Translations under genes and position numbers: made by a program | The notes under the pieces: model-generated | Told to the model about the DNA's origin: nothing | Databases searched by the model: none | Seen by the model: only the letters and a program-made list of their open reading frames with translations | From: Selaginella moellendorffii | Lineage: Eukaryota; Streptophyta; Lycopodiopsida; Selaginellales; Selaginellaceae | Length of the DNA: 64,000 bases | Assembly (NCBI RefSeq): GCF_000143415.4 | Contig: NW_003314366.1 | Location: forward strand, 11,348-75,347 | Direction: 5' to 3' | Shown here: piece by piece, positions 1 to 11,466 of the stretch | Layout of the letters: each line of letters opens with the position of its first letter | Numbering within the stretch: the stretch's first letter is position 1

Positions 1-221
1 CATGGCTAGAGCACCCAAAGGCAGAAGGTGGGGAGAGTACCCATGAGGCTCGTAGTTGAGTGGCATAGATGCCATTCTCGGGGCTAGCAAGTCCCAAGTC
101 CTGAATTTGACTTATAAAGGTTGTGAATGAGACTCCTCCAAATGGTCAGAGGTGTGGTTAAGTGACTAAAGTAGGGTTAGAACTAAACCCTAAACCTAAA
201 TGGAAAAATTAGTCACTTACA
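1..221 (+). repeat. LARD-B LTR, 3' end fragment
   Basis: This is the terminal part of the same LTR that ends at 5,662 and 11,466; shared landmarks are the TGGCATAGATGCCA palindrome near 60, the GTCAGAGGTGTGGTTAAGTGACTAAAGTAG stretch seen in parts, and the CACTTACA terminus. It has drifted more than the other copies, with an extra AACTAAACCCTAAACC insertion near 180. A tRNA-Met primer site follows immediately. It is non-coding. Confidence 0.7.
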
Positions 222-1919
222 ACTTGGTATCGGAGCTGTTTCTTAGTCCCACTTTTATTGGTGCTCAAGTATATCACCACTTGTGTTGACATCGGAAGGT
301 CCTAAGAGTGGGCCTATCCTTGAGGAGTAGCAGGTCGGGAGAACATGGCTCTCCATTATAGTTCATATGTGTACTTCTATGTAAGATGGTGGATAGAAAA
401 AGGCCAATAAGGGAACGACTTTGGGATCTTGGGAACAATATAAGGTTTTTTTCAAAAAGGAGTTGAGGATGTGATCCAGATGAGTGTTTGATTTAACAAA
501 TTGGCTAATGTAGTTGTGGTAAACCACTATGGTTAGGATCATGGGGAAGATAGAGACTCTAAAACAATAAAAGAGTCATGAGATTACCCTCATGTAGTTG
601 AAGCTAGTGCTCATGAATTTGAAACCAAAATTAATGACCATGGGAAGTCAAATACAGATGAGGACATAAGTCCTTGAAACGGTAGCCAAGGCCTTCAATA
701 AATGCTGGAACAACCCAAGGAGTTGAGGGTGTACTTAGAGGATGAGTCGCTGTTCTCATCATATGGATGGATAGTCCTAAGGGGCGAAAGTAGCCCACAA
801 AGATCGAAAAATAATCAAGTGTCAGAATAACACTTATAATGGTGGTCCTGATGAGTAGAACATGAATACAAGAAGATGTATTCCAAAGAGCTGGCACCTC
901 AAAAGTAGAACCTTATGGGTCGTGGGATTAGCAAAGTGCAAAGAGCTGGATGACTCAAAAGGAGTCAAGGAATGGTCTTAGAGGACTAGTGGAAGGACTT
1001 AGACTGAGGTGTGTTGTACCTCACAAAAGATGGGGAGGATCATAAGATCTAAGCATGAAAATAGTGGGTATCTCATTGGTGGCAGAATGTGCCATACTAA
1101 GTAGTGGAAAAGAGGTTCCCAGGAGGAAACAACTTTGATATGAAATTCTGTGTAAACTTTATGGTGTAGTGCTAATGGATGGTTGGCATGAGAAACAACT
1201 ATGTTGATCTTAGCAAAAACCTTTACACAAGTAAGAAGTGTTATAAAGGGAGCTGATGGTGTGGAGACACCAAATGTGCCAAGGCATAATGCTTTGAGGT
1301 CAAGTTGGCGGGTTCATGAGAACCCCTTGTCAAAGGAATCCTAATAGAAATGGGAATGGCATAGCCTAAGATGGAAGGCATGTGGTTAAAGTGTGGTGAC
1401 CCAAAATAATGATGGAGGTGTGGAAGCACTAGCAATGAGTTGTAGGACTTGACAACTATGAGGCAACTAAGCAAAAAAGTGCAAAATAATTGATTAAACT
1501 GGTAGAAGGTAACTACTTAAGACATTTTATTAGGATAAAGAAGTTATACATACTCCTATAGGGGATGAATTGCTCATGTTGCGATATAGTTCTCAACCTT
1601 GGACGTTTGAATAGCACTTCCTATCCATCATTCGCTAGGGACTTAGTCCCTTGGGCCTTATCTAATGCCCTCACGACACCAAACACCACTTCCTGGTGTT
1701 TTAGAGTGTTTGAGTGTCCTAATGATGGCCTTCTTTTGGCAATGAGCATTAGACAGGAGAAGTCCGTCTACCCAAATTGGACAAAGCCAAAAAGGGATTT
1801 TGGCAAGACTAGTCATAGACATATAAAGGCCCATAAGTAGCAATGTTAATCCTGATGTGTAGGATTACAAGGTGAGCATACCTAGATTGAGGAACCACTC
1901 CCTAAGTTATCGGGTAGGT
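222..1919 (+). mobile_element. LARD-B internal region, older diverged fragment
   Basis: A primer-binding-like site TTGGTATCGGAGC lies at about 224-236. The sequence after it is a diverged copy of 5,663-7,385; for example the segments around TGAGAACCCCTTG, GCACAACTCCTATAGGGGATGAA and the closing CCACTCCCTAAGTTATCGGGTAGG all have counterparts there. No gag, protease, reverse transcriptase or integrase motif is visible; the open frames are under 100 codons and not conserved between copies. It stops abruptly at about 1,919 where chromovirus sequence begins. I treat it as a truncated non-autonomous LTR element. Confidence 0.65.
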
Positions 1920-2052
1920 TTTGTAAGCCACAAACTTTTCCTAAACCGGTTCCCCTTTCGCAGATTATCGTTGAAATGCACCTTGATGGCCGCATCCAAC
2001 GCTTCCTTGTAGTTGGTCGGGTTCCAGCGCATCACTTCACCGCGAGCCCAGG
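1920..2052 (-). pseudogene. Chromovirus gag fragment
   Basis: The minus strand encodes the gag segment containing ARGEVMRWNPTNYKEALDA, also present in the longer gag at 14,290-15,322. At its downstream end it joins a short piece resembling the chromovirus LTR terminus (TGTAAGCCACAAA). The coding piece is interrupted at 2,052 by a solo LTR; the rest of the same gag continues at 3,200-3,266. The mirrored fragment is at 63,833-64,000. Confidence 0.7.
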
Positions 2053-3199
2053 TGTAGCGCACGTGGTTTTTACCCTTTATCCTATGGTGATTTACCATAG
2101 GATAACACCACGAAGCGGAACCTAAACCCTCTTTGTGCCACGTGACAGATGCCACGTGTCACATGCCACGTGTCCATGCCACGTGTCCATAGGAACCCGA
2201 GGTTCAAGGCCTTGGGCCATTGAACGAAGGAACGGTTCCAAACTCCCAAGCATGGAGCCAAGGAGTGATGGAACCGAACCACGGAGCAACTCCCGAGCAT
2301 AAAGCCCAAGGAGCGAAGGGACAGGGGCCCGGAGCGACTTGGAACAGTCCTAGAGTAACCAGCATCCCAATGCCAGGACCAGCACGCAAAACGGAGCCAA
2401 ACAGAGTCTGGCGCTATTTCGGCATACCGGTGGCCTAATGCGAGGACATGGGTACTCCACCAACTAGCATGGAATGGAACTTGGGCTTAGACCCAAGCCG
2501 GACGCAGAACAAGGACAGGCACGCAAGCGGGAGCTAGACTATGCCTCAGGTTGGTCAGCCATGCCCGACCTACCCACTATCTCTACTATACATTTGGAAC
2601 CCCCCATAGCCCCCCCCCCTTGAGGAACACACGCTTTGGGCTTTCACCCCAAGCCTACCCTTAGTACCAGGAGTTAGTCTCTGGGACAAGCGCGAAACTT
2701 ACTAAATATGGAATGGCGCTAGATTGCGAATTTGGACATGGGACAAACACCATTGTGTTCAGGCCGATCTCTACATTCCGTAGATATGCCAAATGAGCGA
2801 ATCTAGACACCTTCTATAAATAGTATTTGGGACCGAAATGAGACTAACACAAAGGGCATGATAGCGAGGGTGTTTGGCAGACACGGTAAGCTATCATCTA
2901 GCGATATTGAGGGACCAATCTCAATACGCGAGGGTTCTTGTCACTAGCAAGTGCAAGACAAAACGAGACGGGAACTCCTTACCGGGCTAAGTATGCTTAG
3001 CTAATAACACGTAGGAATTCCGTCCTTATGCTCGTCCGGTCTAAGTACACTCGAAATGCCCAGTTAACTCCACTAGCACAAGAGGGGCTAATAAAGGGTC
3101 CAGCAATACCGACCTCCTGCCATCGTGGCAGTAAGGTAAGAGTGTCCGTAAGGACTGGTCGACAGGTAACTTTCGATACCCGAAGTCACATGCGCGACA
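2053..3199 (-). repeat. Solo LTR of LARD-A
   Basis: This 1,147 bp block starts TGTCGCGCATG and ends CGCTACA on the minus strand. It is the mirror of the 5' LTR at 56,578-57,724, including the extra 13-bp GGCATGGACACGT unit that the 3' LTR at 62,699-63,832 lacks. Its flanks (CCAGG and TCAGG on the plus strand) match the flanks of the full-length LARD-A in the right arm, so both descend from one insertion, and this one has lost its internal region through LTR-LTR recombination. It holds a CACGTGGCATG-rich tandem stretch near 2,150-2,190. Confidence 0.85.
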
Positions 3200-3266
3200 T
3201 CAGGTTTGCAAACCTGATATAAAGGCATGGAACGCATCCATATCCCCCATGTCCGTGACAAGTATC
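3200..3266 (-). pseudogene. Chromovirus gag fragment between two LTR insertions
   Basis: This piece corresponds to 14,540-14,606 (minus-strand residues around VTDMGDMDAFHAFISG). It separates the LARD-A insertion point from the LARD-B insertion point and shows that both elements landed about 65 bp apart in the same gag gene. The mirror is at 56,511-56,577. Confidence 0.75.
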
Positions 3267-3507
3267 TGTGAGACACAAAATCCCTAGGCCCCAAAGTGGA
3301 GCCGGAAGGGCGCCACGTGGTAGTGGCCGAAGCGAGAGCCAAACGAGCGTAACACGTTTGGACCAAAAGCTCCGACTTGAAAAGTCAAGAGCGGGAGTGG
3401 AACTCCCAACGAAGTGCTTGAGGAACGAGCACGAAGTGAGCAAAAAGCGAGGCTCCAAAAAGGGACCCAAAAGAACCAACACATGACACGTGGAAGTGTC
3501 CGAGATG

Positions 3508-3898
3508 GACCCGAAATGGAGTCCGAGATGGAGTCCGAGATGGACCCGAGATGGAGTCCGAGATGGACCCGAGATGGAGTCCGAGATGGACCCAAGATGG
3601 AGTCCGAGATGGACCCGAGATGGAGTCCGAGATGGACCCGAGATGGAGTCCGAGATGTAGTCCGAGATGGAGTCCGAGGTGGACCCGAGATGGACCCGAA
3701 ATGGAGTCCGAGATGGAGTCCGAGATGGACCCGAGATGGAGTCCGAGATGGACCCGAGATGGAGTCCGAAGTCGAGACCGAGACCGGGACCAAGACCGAG
3801 ACCGAGACCGAGACCGAGATCGGGACCGAGACTGAGACCGAGTCCGAGTCCGAGTCCGAGTCCGAGTCCGAGTCCGAGTCCGAGTCCGAGTTCGAGTC
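3508..3898 (+). repeat. GAGATGGAGTCC / CCGAGA / CCGAGT array, copy 1
   Basis: The array starts with 12-24 bp units mixing GAGATGGAGTCC and GAGATGGACCC, then passes into pure CCGAGA hexamers (from about 3,775) and CCGAGT hexamers (about 3,838-3,890). All six frames stay open for long stretches only because the 6-mer contains no stop, giving spurious SRSR, RDRD or ETET proteins. I do not annotate those frames as genes. Confidence 0.9.
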
Positions 3899-3953
3899 TG
3901 AGAGGGTGAAAGCCCAAAGCGTTCGTCTCCCAGACCCTGGGGGGTTTGGTGAG

Positions 3954-4546
3954 TGTAAGCGACTAAATTTTCCATTCTACTTTAGTCACTTAACCACACC
4001 TCTGACCACTTGGAGGAGTCTCATTCGCAACCTCGCTAAGTCCAATCCAGGACTTGGGACTTGCTAGCCCCGAGAATGGCATCCATGCCACTCAACATTT
4101 GCACTTGGTCCAAGTGCTCCACGTGTCCGATCCCATGACCGACACTCAAAGGTACCACCGACATAGCAGCCCGTTACGCTAAGGCCATGCCCAATCACCT
4201 TTGCCACACTGGTAGTCCAATACCACTTGCATCACCGTCTTGGCTCTCCAAGACTAAGCAAACATCCGTGAGTGGTCATCTCAGATCCACTCCTTAGCAT
4301 CCTTAGAATGCCCACCGACAAGGGGAATAGCCTTCCCCAATATCCCTCTGTCAGTCCCCACTAAGTCCCTTTCTGCCCCTGGCCCAAAATGGAGTCTGAG
4401 ATGGAGTCCGAGATGGACCCGAGATGGAGTCCGAGATGGAGTCCGAGATGGACCCGAGATGGAGTCCGAGATGGAGTCCAAGATGGAGTCCGAGATGGAG
4501 TCCGAGATGGACCCGAGATGGAGTCCGAAGTCGAGACCGAGACCGG

Positions 4547-4584
<38 letters not shown>

Positions 4585-5662
4585 TCGGGACCGAGACCGA
4601 GACCGAGGCCGAGGCCGAGTCCGAGTCCGAGTCCGAGTCCGAGTCCGAGTCCGAGTTGAGCTCTGAGAGGGTGAAAGCCCAAAGCGTTCGTCTCCCAGAC
4701 CCTGGGGGGTTTGGTGAGCTCCAAAAGTATAGTAGGGGGAGGACTGCAGTGGAGCCAGTTTGGCCAGGAAAGGCCAGTTTGGCCCAGGAAGGCCGGACCC
4801 AGTGTTGGGTGATGAGCTGCCCACTGGGAAGTCCAAGACTAGAGTGAACACAGACCGACAAGCGGGGTAGCTTGGTGAAGTGTTCAAGAGCCGGCTCTAG
4901 TTCCCTCGGGAGATCGACTGGCCGATGCTCCCAGTCCAAGTGTGGGTGGCACTACCTACTTGGATACCTGGTGTGGCTCAACGGAACCCGCTCTAAGCCT
5001 ATGGCTAGAGCACCCAAGGGCAGAAGGCGAGGAGAGTACCCAGGTGGCTCGCGTAAGGCCACGGTGTTCCGAAATGTTGTCCCAAAGGCCCAGACTGTGG
5101 AAAGGAAGAGGAGCAGTCCTCTGGGGTAGTGACCAAGGACACAGTCGTGTGGTGAGGAAGTCCCAGAGGACCGTGGGACTTAGTGGTCGGGCTTGTGGGT
5201 CTCGATCCAGTGGTAGTGTTGGCAAACACGGCCAGGGGCAGAAAGGGACTTAGTGGGGACTGACAGAGGGATATTGGGGAAGGTTATTCCCCTTGTCGGT
5301 GGGCATCCTAAGGATGCTAAGGAGTGGATCTGAGATGACCACTCACGGATGGTTTGCCTAGTCTTGGAGAGCCAAGACGGTGATGCAAGTGGTATTGGAC
5401 TACTAGTGTGGCAAAGGTGATTGGGCATGGCCTTAGCGTAACGGGCTGCTATGTCGGTGGTACCTTTGAGTGTCGGTCATGGGATCGGACACGTGGAGCA
5501 CTTGGACCAAGTGCAAATGTTGAGTGGCATGGATGCCATTCTCGGGGCTAGCAAGTCCCAAGTCCTGGATTGGACTTATGGAGGTTGTGAATGAGACTCC
5601 TCCAAGTGGTCAGAGGTGTGGTTAAGTGACTAAAGTAGAATGGAAAAATTTAGTCGCTTACA
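3954..5662. repeat. Fold-back duplication inside LARD-B LTR1
   Basis: The segment 3,954-4,384 is the reverse complement of 5,230-5,662 with few differences: it begins TGTAAGCGACTAAATTTT and the partner ends with the complement. The unpaired middle (4,385-5,229) carries a second copy of the hexamer array and the usual LTR body. This explains the size difference from LTR2. The right arm has the same arrangement (54,115-55,824), so the fold-back is older than the large palindrome. Confidence 0.8.
4386..4656 (+). repeat. GAGATGGAGTCC / CCGAGA / CCGAGT array, copy 2
   Basis: This has the same three-part order as the array at 3,508-3,898 but is shorter, and its last hexamers run into GAGTTGAGCTCTGAGAGGG. 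It lies between the arms of the LTR1 fold-back. The open frames across it are low-complexity and are not genes. Confidence 0.9.
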
Positions 5663-8204
5663 ACTTGGTATCGGAGCTGTTCCTTAGTCCGACTTTTATT
5701 GGTGCTCAAGTATATCACCACTGGTGTTGGCAACGGAAGGTCCGAGAAGTGGGCCTATCCTTGAGGAGTAGCAGGTCGGGAAGACATGGCTCTCCATTAC
5801 AGTTCATGTGTGAACTTGTAGACAAGGTGGTGGATAGAAAAGGGGCCAATAATGGAACGACTTTGGGATCTTGGGAACAGTGCAAGGTTTTCCTCATTGA
5901 GTTGAGGAGGTGATCCAAATGAGCGTTTGACTCAGCAAACGGGCCAATTTAGTTGTGGTAAACAACTAAAGTTGGGATCACAGAAAAGATAAAGACTCCA
6001 AAGCAATAAGGGAGTCACAAGATTATCCTCATATAGTTGAGGTTGGTGCTCATGAATATGAGACCAGAAGTAATGACCGTGGGAGGTCAAATACGGAAGA
6101 GGACTCAAGTCCTTGAAATGGTAGCCGGGGCTACCTGTAATAAATGCTGGAACAACCCAAGGAGTTGGGGGGTGTACTTAGAGATGAGTTGGTATTCTCA
6201 TCACATGGACAAGTAGTCCTAAGGGGCAGAGGTTGCCCCAGAGAACAAAAACAAGTGTCAGAGTAACACTTGTGAAAATAGTCCTTCTGAGTAGGATAGG
6301 AATGCAGGAAGTGTATTCCAGTGAGCTAGTGCCTCACAAGTGGGACCTTACGGGTCTGTGGATGAACCAAGTCCAAAACTGCTGGATGACTCAAGTAGAG
6401 TCAAGGAAAGGTCCTAAAAGGACTGATTGGAGCATTTGGACTGAGGTGTGTTGTACCCCATGAAGGATGGGGGGGGGGGGATCATAGGATCCAAGGATGA
6501 GAACAGAGGGTATCTCATCGATGGCAAAATGTGCCATGCTAAAGTTATGGGAAAGGTGTTCCCAGAAGAAAACAACTTTGACACAAAGTTGTGTGTGACC
6601 TCTATGGTGCAGTGCTAACGGATGGTTGGCCTGAGAAAGAGCGGTGTTGGTCTTGGCAAAGACTTAAACACGAAGGGGAAGTGTCATAGAGGTAAGCTCG
6701 TGGAGCCGATGGTGTGGAGACACCAAATGTGCCAAGGTGTGGTACCTTGAGGCTATGTTGGTGGGTTCATGAGAACCCCTTGCCAAAGGAATCCCAATGG
6801 AAATGGGAATGGCATAGCCTAAGCTGCAGAGCATACAGTTGGAGTGTGGTGACCCAGATAATGATGGAGGTGTGAAAGCACCAAACAATGAGTTGTAGGA
6901 CTTGACAACTATGAGGCAACTAAGCAAAAGGTGCAAAATAACTAGTTAAACGGGTAGAAGGTAGCTACCTAAGACTTCTAGCATAGGGAAGTCGGATATA
7001 CCTTTACGGGGGATAAGTTGCTTATGTTGCGATATAGTAAGTCAATGTCATAAAAGGAAATACTCATTGTCAAGAAAGCCATCATTGGGACACCCGAACG
7101 CTCTAGAACACCAGAAGGTGGTGTTTGATGTCGCAAGGGCAATGGATAAAGCCCAAGGGACTAAGTCCCTAACGAATGATGGATAGAAGGTGCTATCCAA
7201 ATGTCCAAGGTTGCGGAGACAGGAGAGGACTGTCTACCCGAGTTGGACAAAGCCAAAAATGGAATTTTGGCAAGGCTAGTGATGGGCATGTAAAGGCCCA
7301 TAAGCAACAATGTAATCCCAGTGTGTGGGATTATAAGGTGAGCATACCCGGATTGAGGAACCACTCCCTGGGCTATTGGGTAGGTTCATCCCTAAGAATA
7401 CTTGCTAAGGCATGATAGAAAGTGCAAAGCTATCCTCCTGGTCTGGAGGAGAATAACCAAAGAAAACATATGGGGCCAAAAGGCAAGTAGTATTGGGATG
7501 GAACTGAACCATAGAAATCGAAGGGCATAACCAAGGTTGGTTATGCCAGCTGGGAGTGGAGAATCAAGTGGGGGCTCGAGGGTGTTGCCGCTAGCAACCG
7601 TGATGCCATGGAGAGTCTAAGTTATGGAATTGTCCATGTTAGACTATGTGGCATTTGGAAGGCTTGCAAAAAGGGAGGCCTTAGCAAGCTGAGGGACAGA
7701 GTTCCTTCAAGGTTCCCAAAGACGATTCTAGGTAGCTTAGTACCTAGAAAGGCCAAGTGTAAATGGTTCATGGAACGCGCGAAATCAGAGTGGCGCAGCA
7801 GAAGCGTGGTCTTGAAGCTTGCCATGAGGCAAGGCTATCAAGGTTAGGGAAGTAGTTCCTGAGTGTTCAAAGAGAGGGCTTTGAACGAAAGTCGATGGTC
7901 AAGGACTTTCACGCTTATGCAGGAACCATGCTACAGTGGTCGGAGGACTTGCCAAGCGAGATTGGCAAGTCAGGGGAACAAATACCCTAATTGAAGGTGA
8001 TAACTTCAAAAAGGGTGGGCCATGGGGCCAAGCATGGAGGAGTCCATGCATGATCACAGGCTTGCCAAGTGAGAGGACTTGGCAGTGCGGGGGAACTAGG
8101 TTCCTAAGTTGTGATTTGTAGCGCGCTTTAAATAAAAGTTGGTGCACCGGCGTGGGGAGTCACGCCAGGCATCTTGTGTGATGCCGTCCGTAGATGCATA
8201 TACA

Positions 8205-8262
8205 GAGGTTGGGTTCGAGTCCCGACCCTCTAGTGCTTGGGTTCGAGTCCCAAATCACTAGG
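8205..8262 (+). other. Paired tRNA T-arm / B-box-like motifs
   Basis: The motif GGGTTCGAGTCCC occurs twice, at about 8,211 and 8,238. Each is flanked by short complementary bases (GGTTGGGTTC...CCGACCC and CTTGGGTTC...CCCAAATC), like a T-stem and loop. They match the RNA polymerase III B-box consensus GGTTCGANNCC. I see no convincing A-box, anticodon arm or acceptor stem, so I do not call a tRNA gene. Similar pairs occur at 12,985-13,046 and mirrored at 34,060-34,115 and 51,515-51,572. A tRNA-derived SINE fragment absorbed into these LTR elements is one explanation. Confidence 0.45.
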
Positions 8263-9581
8263 GCGTGGTGATGGTTTGGAATATGAGGACACTCATATTT
8301 CGGTGGTCATGGACTCTCAGTGGGGAGACTGGTTTGGGCACACCGCCAAGCGAGGGATGCCTCGGAGTCGTGATGCACGGTTAGATTGCTTAGTGTGAAA
8401 GCTCGGCATATCTAACTTGAACGCTTTGGTGCAAGTGGCACCAAGGACGTGGTGAGTGAGATGGGGACACCTAATCTCAGTTGCTATAGACCCTTGGCCG
8501 AAAGGGCTGGCTTGGGCGCACCGCCAAGTGTGGGGGATGCCCCCGGGGTTATAGTTAACCAATTAAAGGTCTGGAAGACCTAGTACCTATTGGCAAACCT
8601 GTTAAGGTGCCGAGGTGAGATCACTAGGTGATCTTGTGGCTAAATAAGGACAAGGTCCTTGTTTGGGTTAAGGAATAAGGTTCCTAGTTCAAAGTGTTGA
8701 TTTGAACTATTAATGATGGTGTGGCTTGGTCAAGGTGACCAAGTGGGAAAAGCACCCTAGGGAAATGAGCTATGTCATTGCGATGGCATAGTGTGTCCAA
8801 GGAAAGTAGTCTTTAAAGAGACCCATGGGAGGGTCACAAAGTTGGGCCGTGGATAGAGCCCACAACAGAAGATGCTAAAGAGACTTACTAGGGGCGAACA
8901 CCCTAGTCTTGGCAAAGCAGAGCCTTTGCTATGGAATCAAAAGAATACCTCAAGGAGGGAGGTAGAGATTCGATGTTGCTTGGTGCAACAATCAACGGAT
9001 AGGAGCAAAAGATGGGTGGCCAAGATAGGGCCGTGGAATCCCTTGGAAGGAATCCAAGTGACAAAGTTAGGCGAGGAACACTAATGTGTTGGACGCTAAC
9101 AAATTCCGGAAAAGGAAGTGTGTTTCCAAGGATGAATTCCGAATTGCTCTGATTTGGCGAAAGTGGAAGCTCCATGGGAGGGAGCGGTAAGGTAGCCAAA
9201 TGATAGGGCGATGGACAGCCCTAGCACAAAGTATGATAAATGGAACTTAGTGCCCAAGGTGGCACGAAATAGAAGAGAGGATGATGGTGCCCTCAAGTAA
9301 TGAGCTTCCTAGGATGGGGAAGTGGAGTTGCACAATTTGTGCAATGCAAGGTGTTGGAGACACCTAGGAAATTGACTTCCAAAAGTCAAAAGAGTAAAAG
9401 TTCCAAGGTGCAAATGTTCAATGGATGGAAATTGAGACTACTCGAGAAGGAGTAGTGGGATTGACTTAAAAAAGGATCTCTAAGAGGTTTAGCGAGAACT
9501 AAACCAATAAAAGGAAAAAACCACTACATGTGGTCCAATCAGTCTCTAAGTTGGAGAGACTACCCTCCTTAGAGGATAGGC

Positions 9582-9716
9582 AAGGCATGGTGAGCCTTTG
9601 GTGTCAAACCATTGAGGCATATGCAAAAGGCATGGTGAGCCTTCAATGTCACACCATTGACGAATATGGAGAAGGCATGGTGAGCCTTCAATGTCAAACC
9701 ATTGACAAATATTGGC
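9582..9716 (+). repeat. 45-bp tandem repeat, three copies
   Basis: Three units begin with AAGGCATGGTGAGCCTT at about 9,582, 9,627 and 9,672. A related fragment at 24,350-24,400 has a single unit, so the triplication is specific to this LARD-B lineage. The mirror is at about 50,061-50,195. Confidence 0.85.
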
Positions 9717-9816
9717 TAGGTGCCAAGGATGGAAATGGCAACACATGCGAGTGTTACTTTACAAAACGGTTTACCGTTCGATGAGGACATCGAACTTCGT
9801 CTATGGGTGGTGGAGT

Positions 9817-10350
9817 TGTGAGACACAAAATCCCTAGGCCCCAAAGTGGAGCCGGAAGGGCGCCACATGGTAGTGGCCGAAGCGAGAGCCAAACGAGCGT
9901 AACACGTTTGGACCAAAAGCTCCGACTTGAAAAGTCAAGAGCGGGAGTGGAACTCCCAACGAAGTGCTCGAGGAACGAGCACGAAGTGAGCAAAAAGCGA
10001 GGCTCCAAAAAGGGACCCAAAAGGACCAACACATGACACATGGAAGTGTCCGAGATGGACCCGAAATGGAGTCCGAGATGGAGTCCGAGATGGACCCGAG
10101 ATGGAGTCCGAGATGGACCTGAGATGGAGTCCGAGATGGAGTCCGAGATGGAGTCCGAGGTGGACCCGAGATGGACCCGAAATGGAGTCCGAGATGGACT
10201 CGAGATGGAGTCCGAGATGGACCCGAGATGGAGTCCGAGATGGAGTCCGAGATGGACCCGAGATGGAGTCCGAGATGGAGTCCAAGATGGAGTCCGAGAT
10301 GGAGTCCGAGATGGACCCGAGATGGAGTCCGAAGTCGAGACCGAGACCGG

Positions 10351-10388
<38 letters not shown>

Positions 10389-11466
10389 TCGGGACCGAGA
10401 CCGAGACCGAGGCCGAGGCCGAGTCCGAGTCCGAGTCCGAGTCCGAGTCCGAGTCCGAGTTCGAGTCTGAGAGGGTGAAAGCCCAAAGCGTTCGTCTCCC
10501 AGACCCTGGGGGGTTTGGTGAGCTCCAAAAGTATAGTAGGGGGAGGACTGCAGTGGAGCCAGTTTGGCCAGGAAAGGCCAGTTTGGCCCAGGAAGGCCGG
10601 ACCCAGTGTTGGGTGATGAGCTGCCCACTGGGAAGTCCAAGACTAGAGTGAACACAGACCGACAAGCGGGGTAGCTTGGTGAAGTGTTCAAGAGCCGGCT
10701 CTAGTTCCCTCGGGAGATCGACTGGCCGATGCTCCCAGTCCAAGTGTGGGTGGCACTACCTACTTGGATACCTGGTGTGGCTCAATGGAACCCGCTCTAA
10801 GCCCATGGCTAGAGCACCCAAGGGCAGAAGGCGAGGAGAGTACCCAGGTGGCTCGCGTAAGGCCACGGTGTTCCGAAATGTTGTCCCAAAGGCCCAGACT
10901 GTGGAAAGGAAGAGGAGCAGTCCTCTGGGGTAGTGACCAAGGACACAGTCGTGTGGTGAGGAAGTCCCAGAGGACCGTGGGACTTAGTGGTCGGGCCTGT
11001 GGGTCTCGATCCAGTGGCAGTGTTGGCAAACACGGCCAGGGGCAGAAAGGGACTTAGTGGGGACTGACAGAGGGATATTGGGGAAGGCTATTCCCCTTGT
11101 CGGTGGGCATCCTAAGGATGCTAAGGAGTGGATCTGAGATGACCACTCACGGATGGTTTGCCTAGTCTTGGAGAGCCAAGACGGTGATGCAAGTGGTATT
11201 GGACTACCAGTGTGGCAAAGGTGATTGGGCATGGCCTTAGCGTAACGGGCTGCTATGTCGGTGGTACCTTCGAGTGTCGGTCATGGGATCGGACACGTGG
11301 AGCACTTGGACCAAGTGCAAATGTTGAGTGGCATAGATGCCATTCTCGGGGCTAGCAAGTCCCAAGTCCTGGATTGGACTTATGGAGGTTGTGAATGAGA
11401 CTCCTCCAAGTGGTCAGAGGTGTGGTTAAGTGACTAAAGTAGAATGGAAAAATTTAGTCGCTTACA
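9817..11466 (+). repeat. LARD-B LTR2
   Basis: This 1,650 bp LTR begins TGTGAGACACAAAATCCC and ends GTCGCTTACA. It contains one hexamer array (about 10,050-10,468) and the AAAGTATAGTAGGGGGAGG block. It is followed by a primer-binding site and 270 bp of internal sequence instead of host DNA, giving an LTR-internal-LTR-internal order typical of unequal recombination between neighbouring copies. The right-arm partner (48,659-49,960) lacks the last 400 bp. Confidence 0.8.
10050..10468 (+). repeat. GAGATGGAGTCC / CCGAGA / CCGAGT array in LTR2
   Basis: The organisation matches the LTR1 arrays: 12-24 bp GAGATGGAGTCC/GAGATGGACCC units, then CCGAGA hexamers, then CCGAGT hexamers up to TTCGAGTCTGAGAGGG. 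Copy number differs from the mirror array at 49,263-49,730. Confidence 0.9.

Larger units (their letters stand above)
3267..5662 (+). repeat. LARD-B LTR1 (enlarged LTR)
   Basis: The LTR begins TGTGAGACACAAAATCCC and ends GTCGCTTACA, and the primer-binding site follows at 5,663. It is 2,396 bp, against 1,650 bp for LTR2 (9,817-11,466). The extra length comes from an inverted copy of its own 3' end (3,954-4,384) followed by a second copy of the GAGTCC/GAGACC arrays. Landmarks are a CACGTGGTAGTGGCCGAAG block near 3,320, the arrays at 3,508-3,898 and 4,386-4,656, and AAAGTATAGTAGGGGGAGG near 4,725, which may lie near a transcription start. The mirror copy is 54,115-56,510. Confidence 0.75.
5663..9816 (+). 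mobile_element. LARD-B internal region (non-autonomous LTR element)
   Basis: About 4.15 kb lies between LTR1 and LTR2. A primer-binding site TTGGTATCGGAGC at 5,665-5,677 suits tRNA-Met, and a purine-rich CTATGGGTGGTGGAGT directly precedes LTR2, as a polypurine tract should. No protein-coding domain is recognisable, and the longest frames (under 100 codons) read equally well on either strand. It therefore looks like a large retrotransposon derivative that depends on another element's proteins; the chromovirus at 11.7-16.4 kb shares the TGGGTGGTGGAGTTGT junction and is a possible helper. The mirror is 49,961-54,114. Confidence 0.75.

Noticed and set aside
3414-4067. Long open frames with SRSRSR, RDRDRD, ETETET or LGLGLG repeats across LTR arrays (also at 10,040-10,743 and 49,000-50,023)
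   Set aside because: They exist in nearly every frame on both strands because the hexamer unit has no stop codon; no start, conserved domain or codon bias supports them.
8205-8262. A tRNA gene
   Set aside because: Only T-arm-like motifs are present; no acceptor stem, anticodon arm or A-box could be paired around them.
9582-9716. CRISPR-like array
   Set aside because: The three units are contiguous 45-bp tandem repeats without spacers, in a eukaryotic LTR element.
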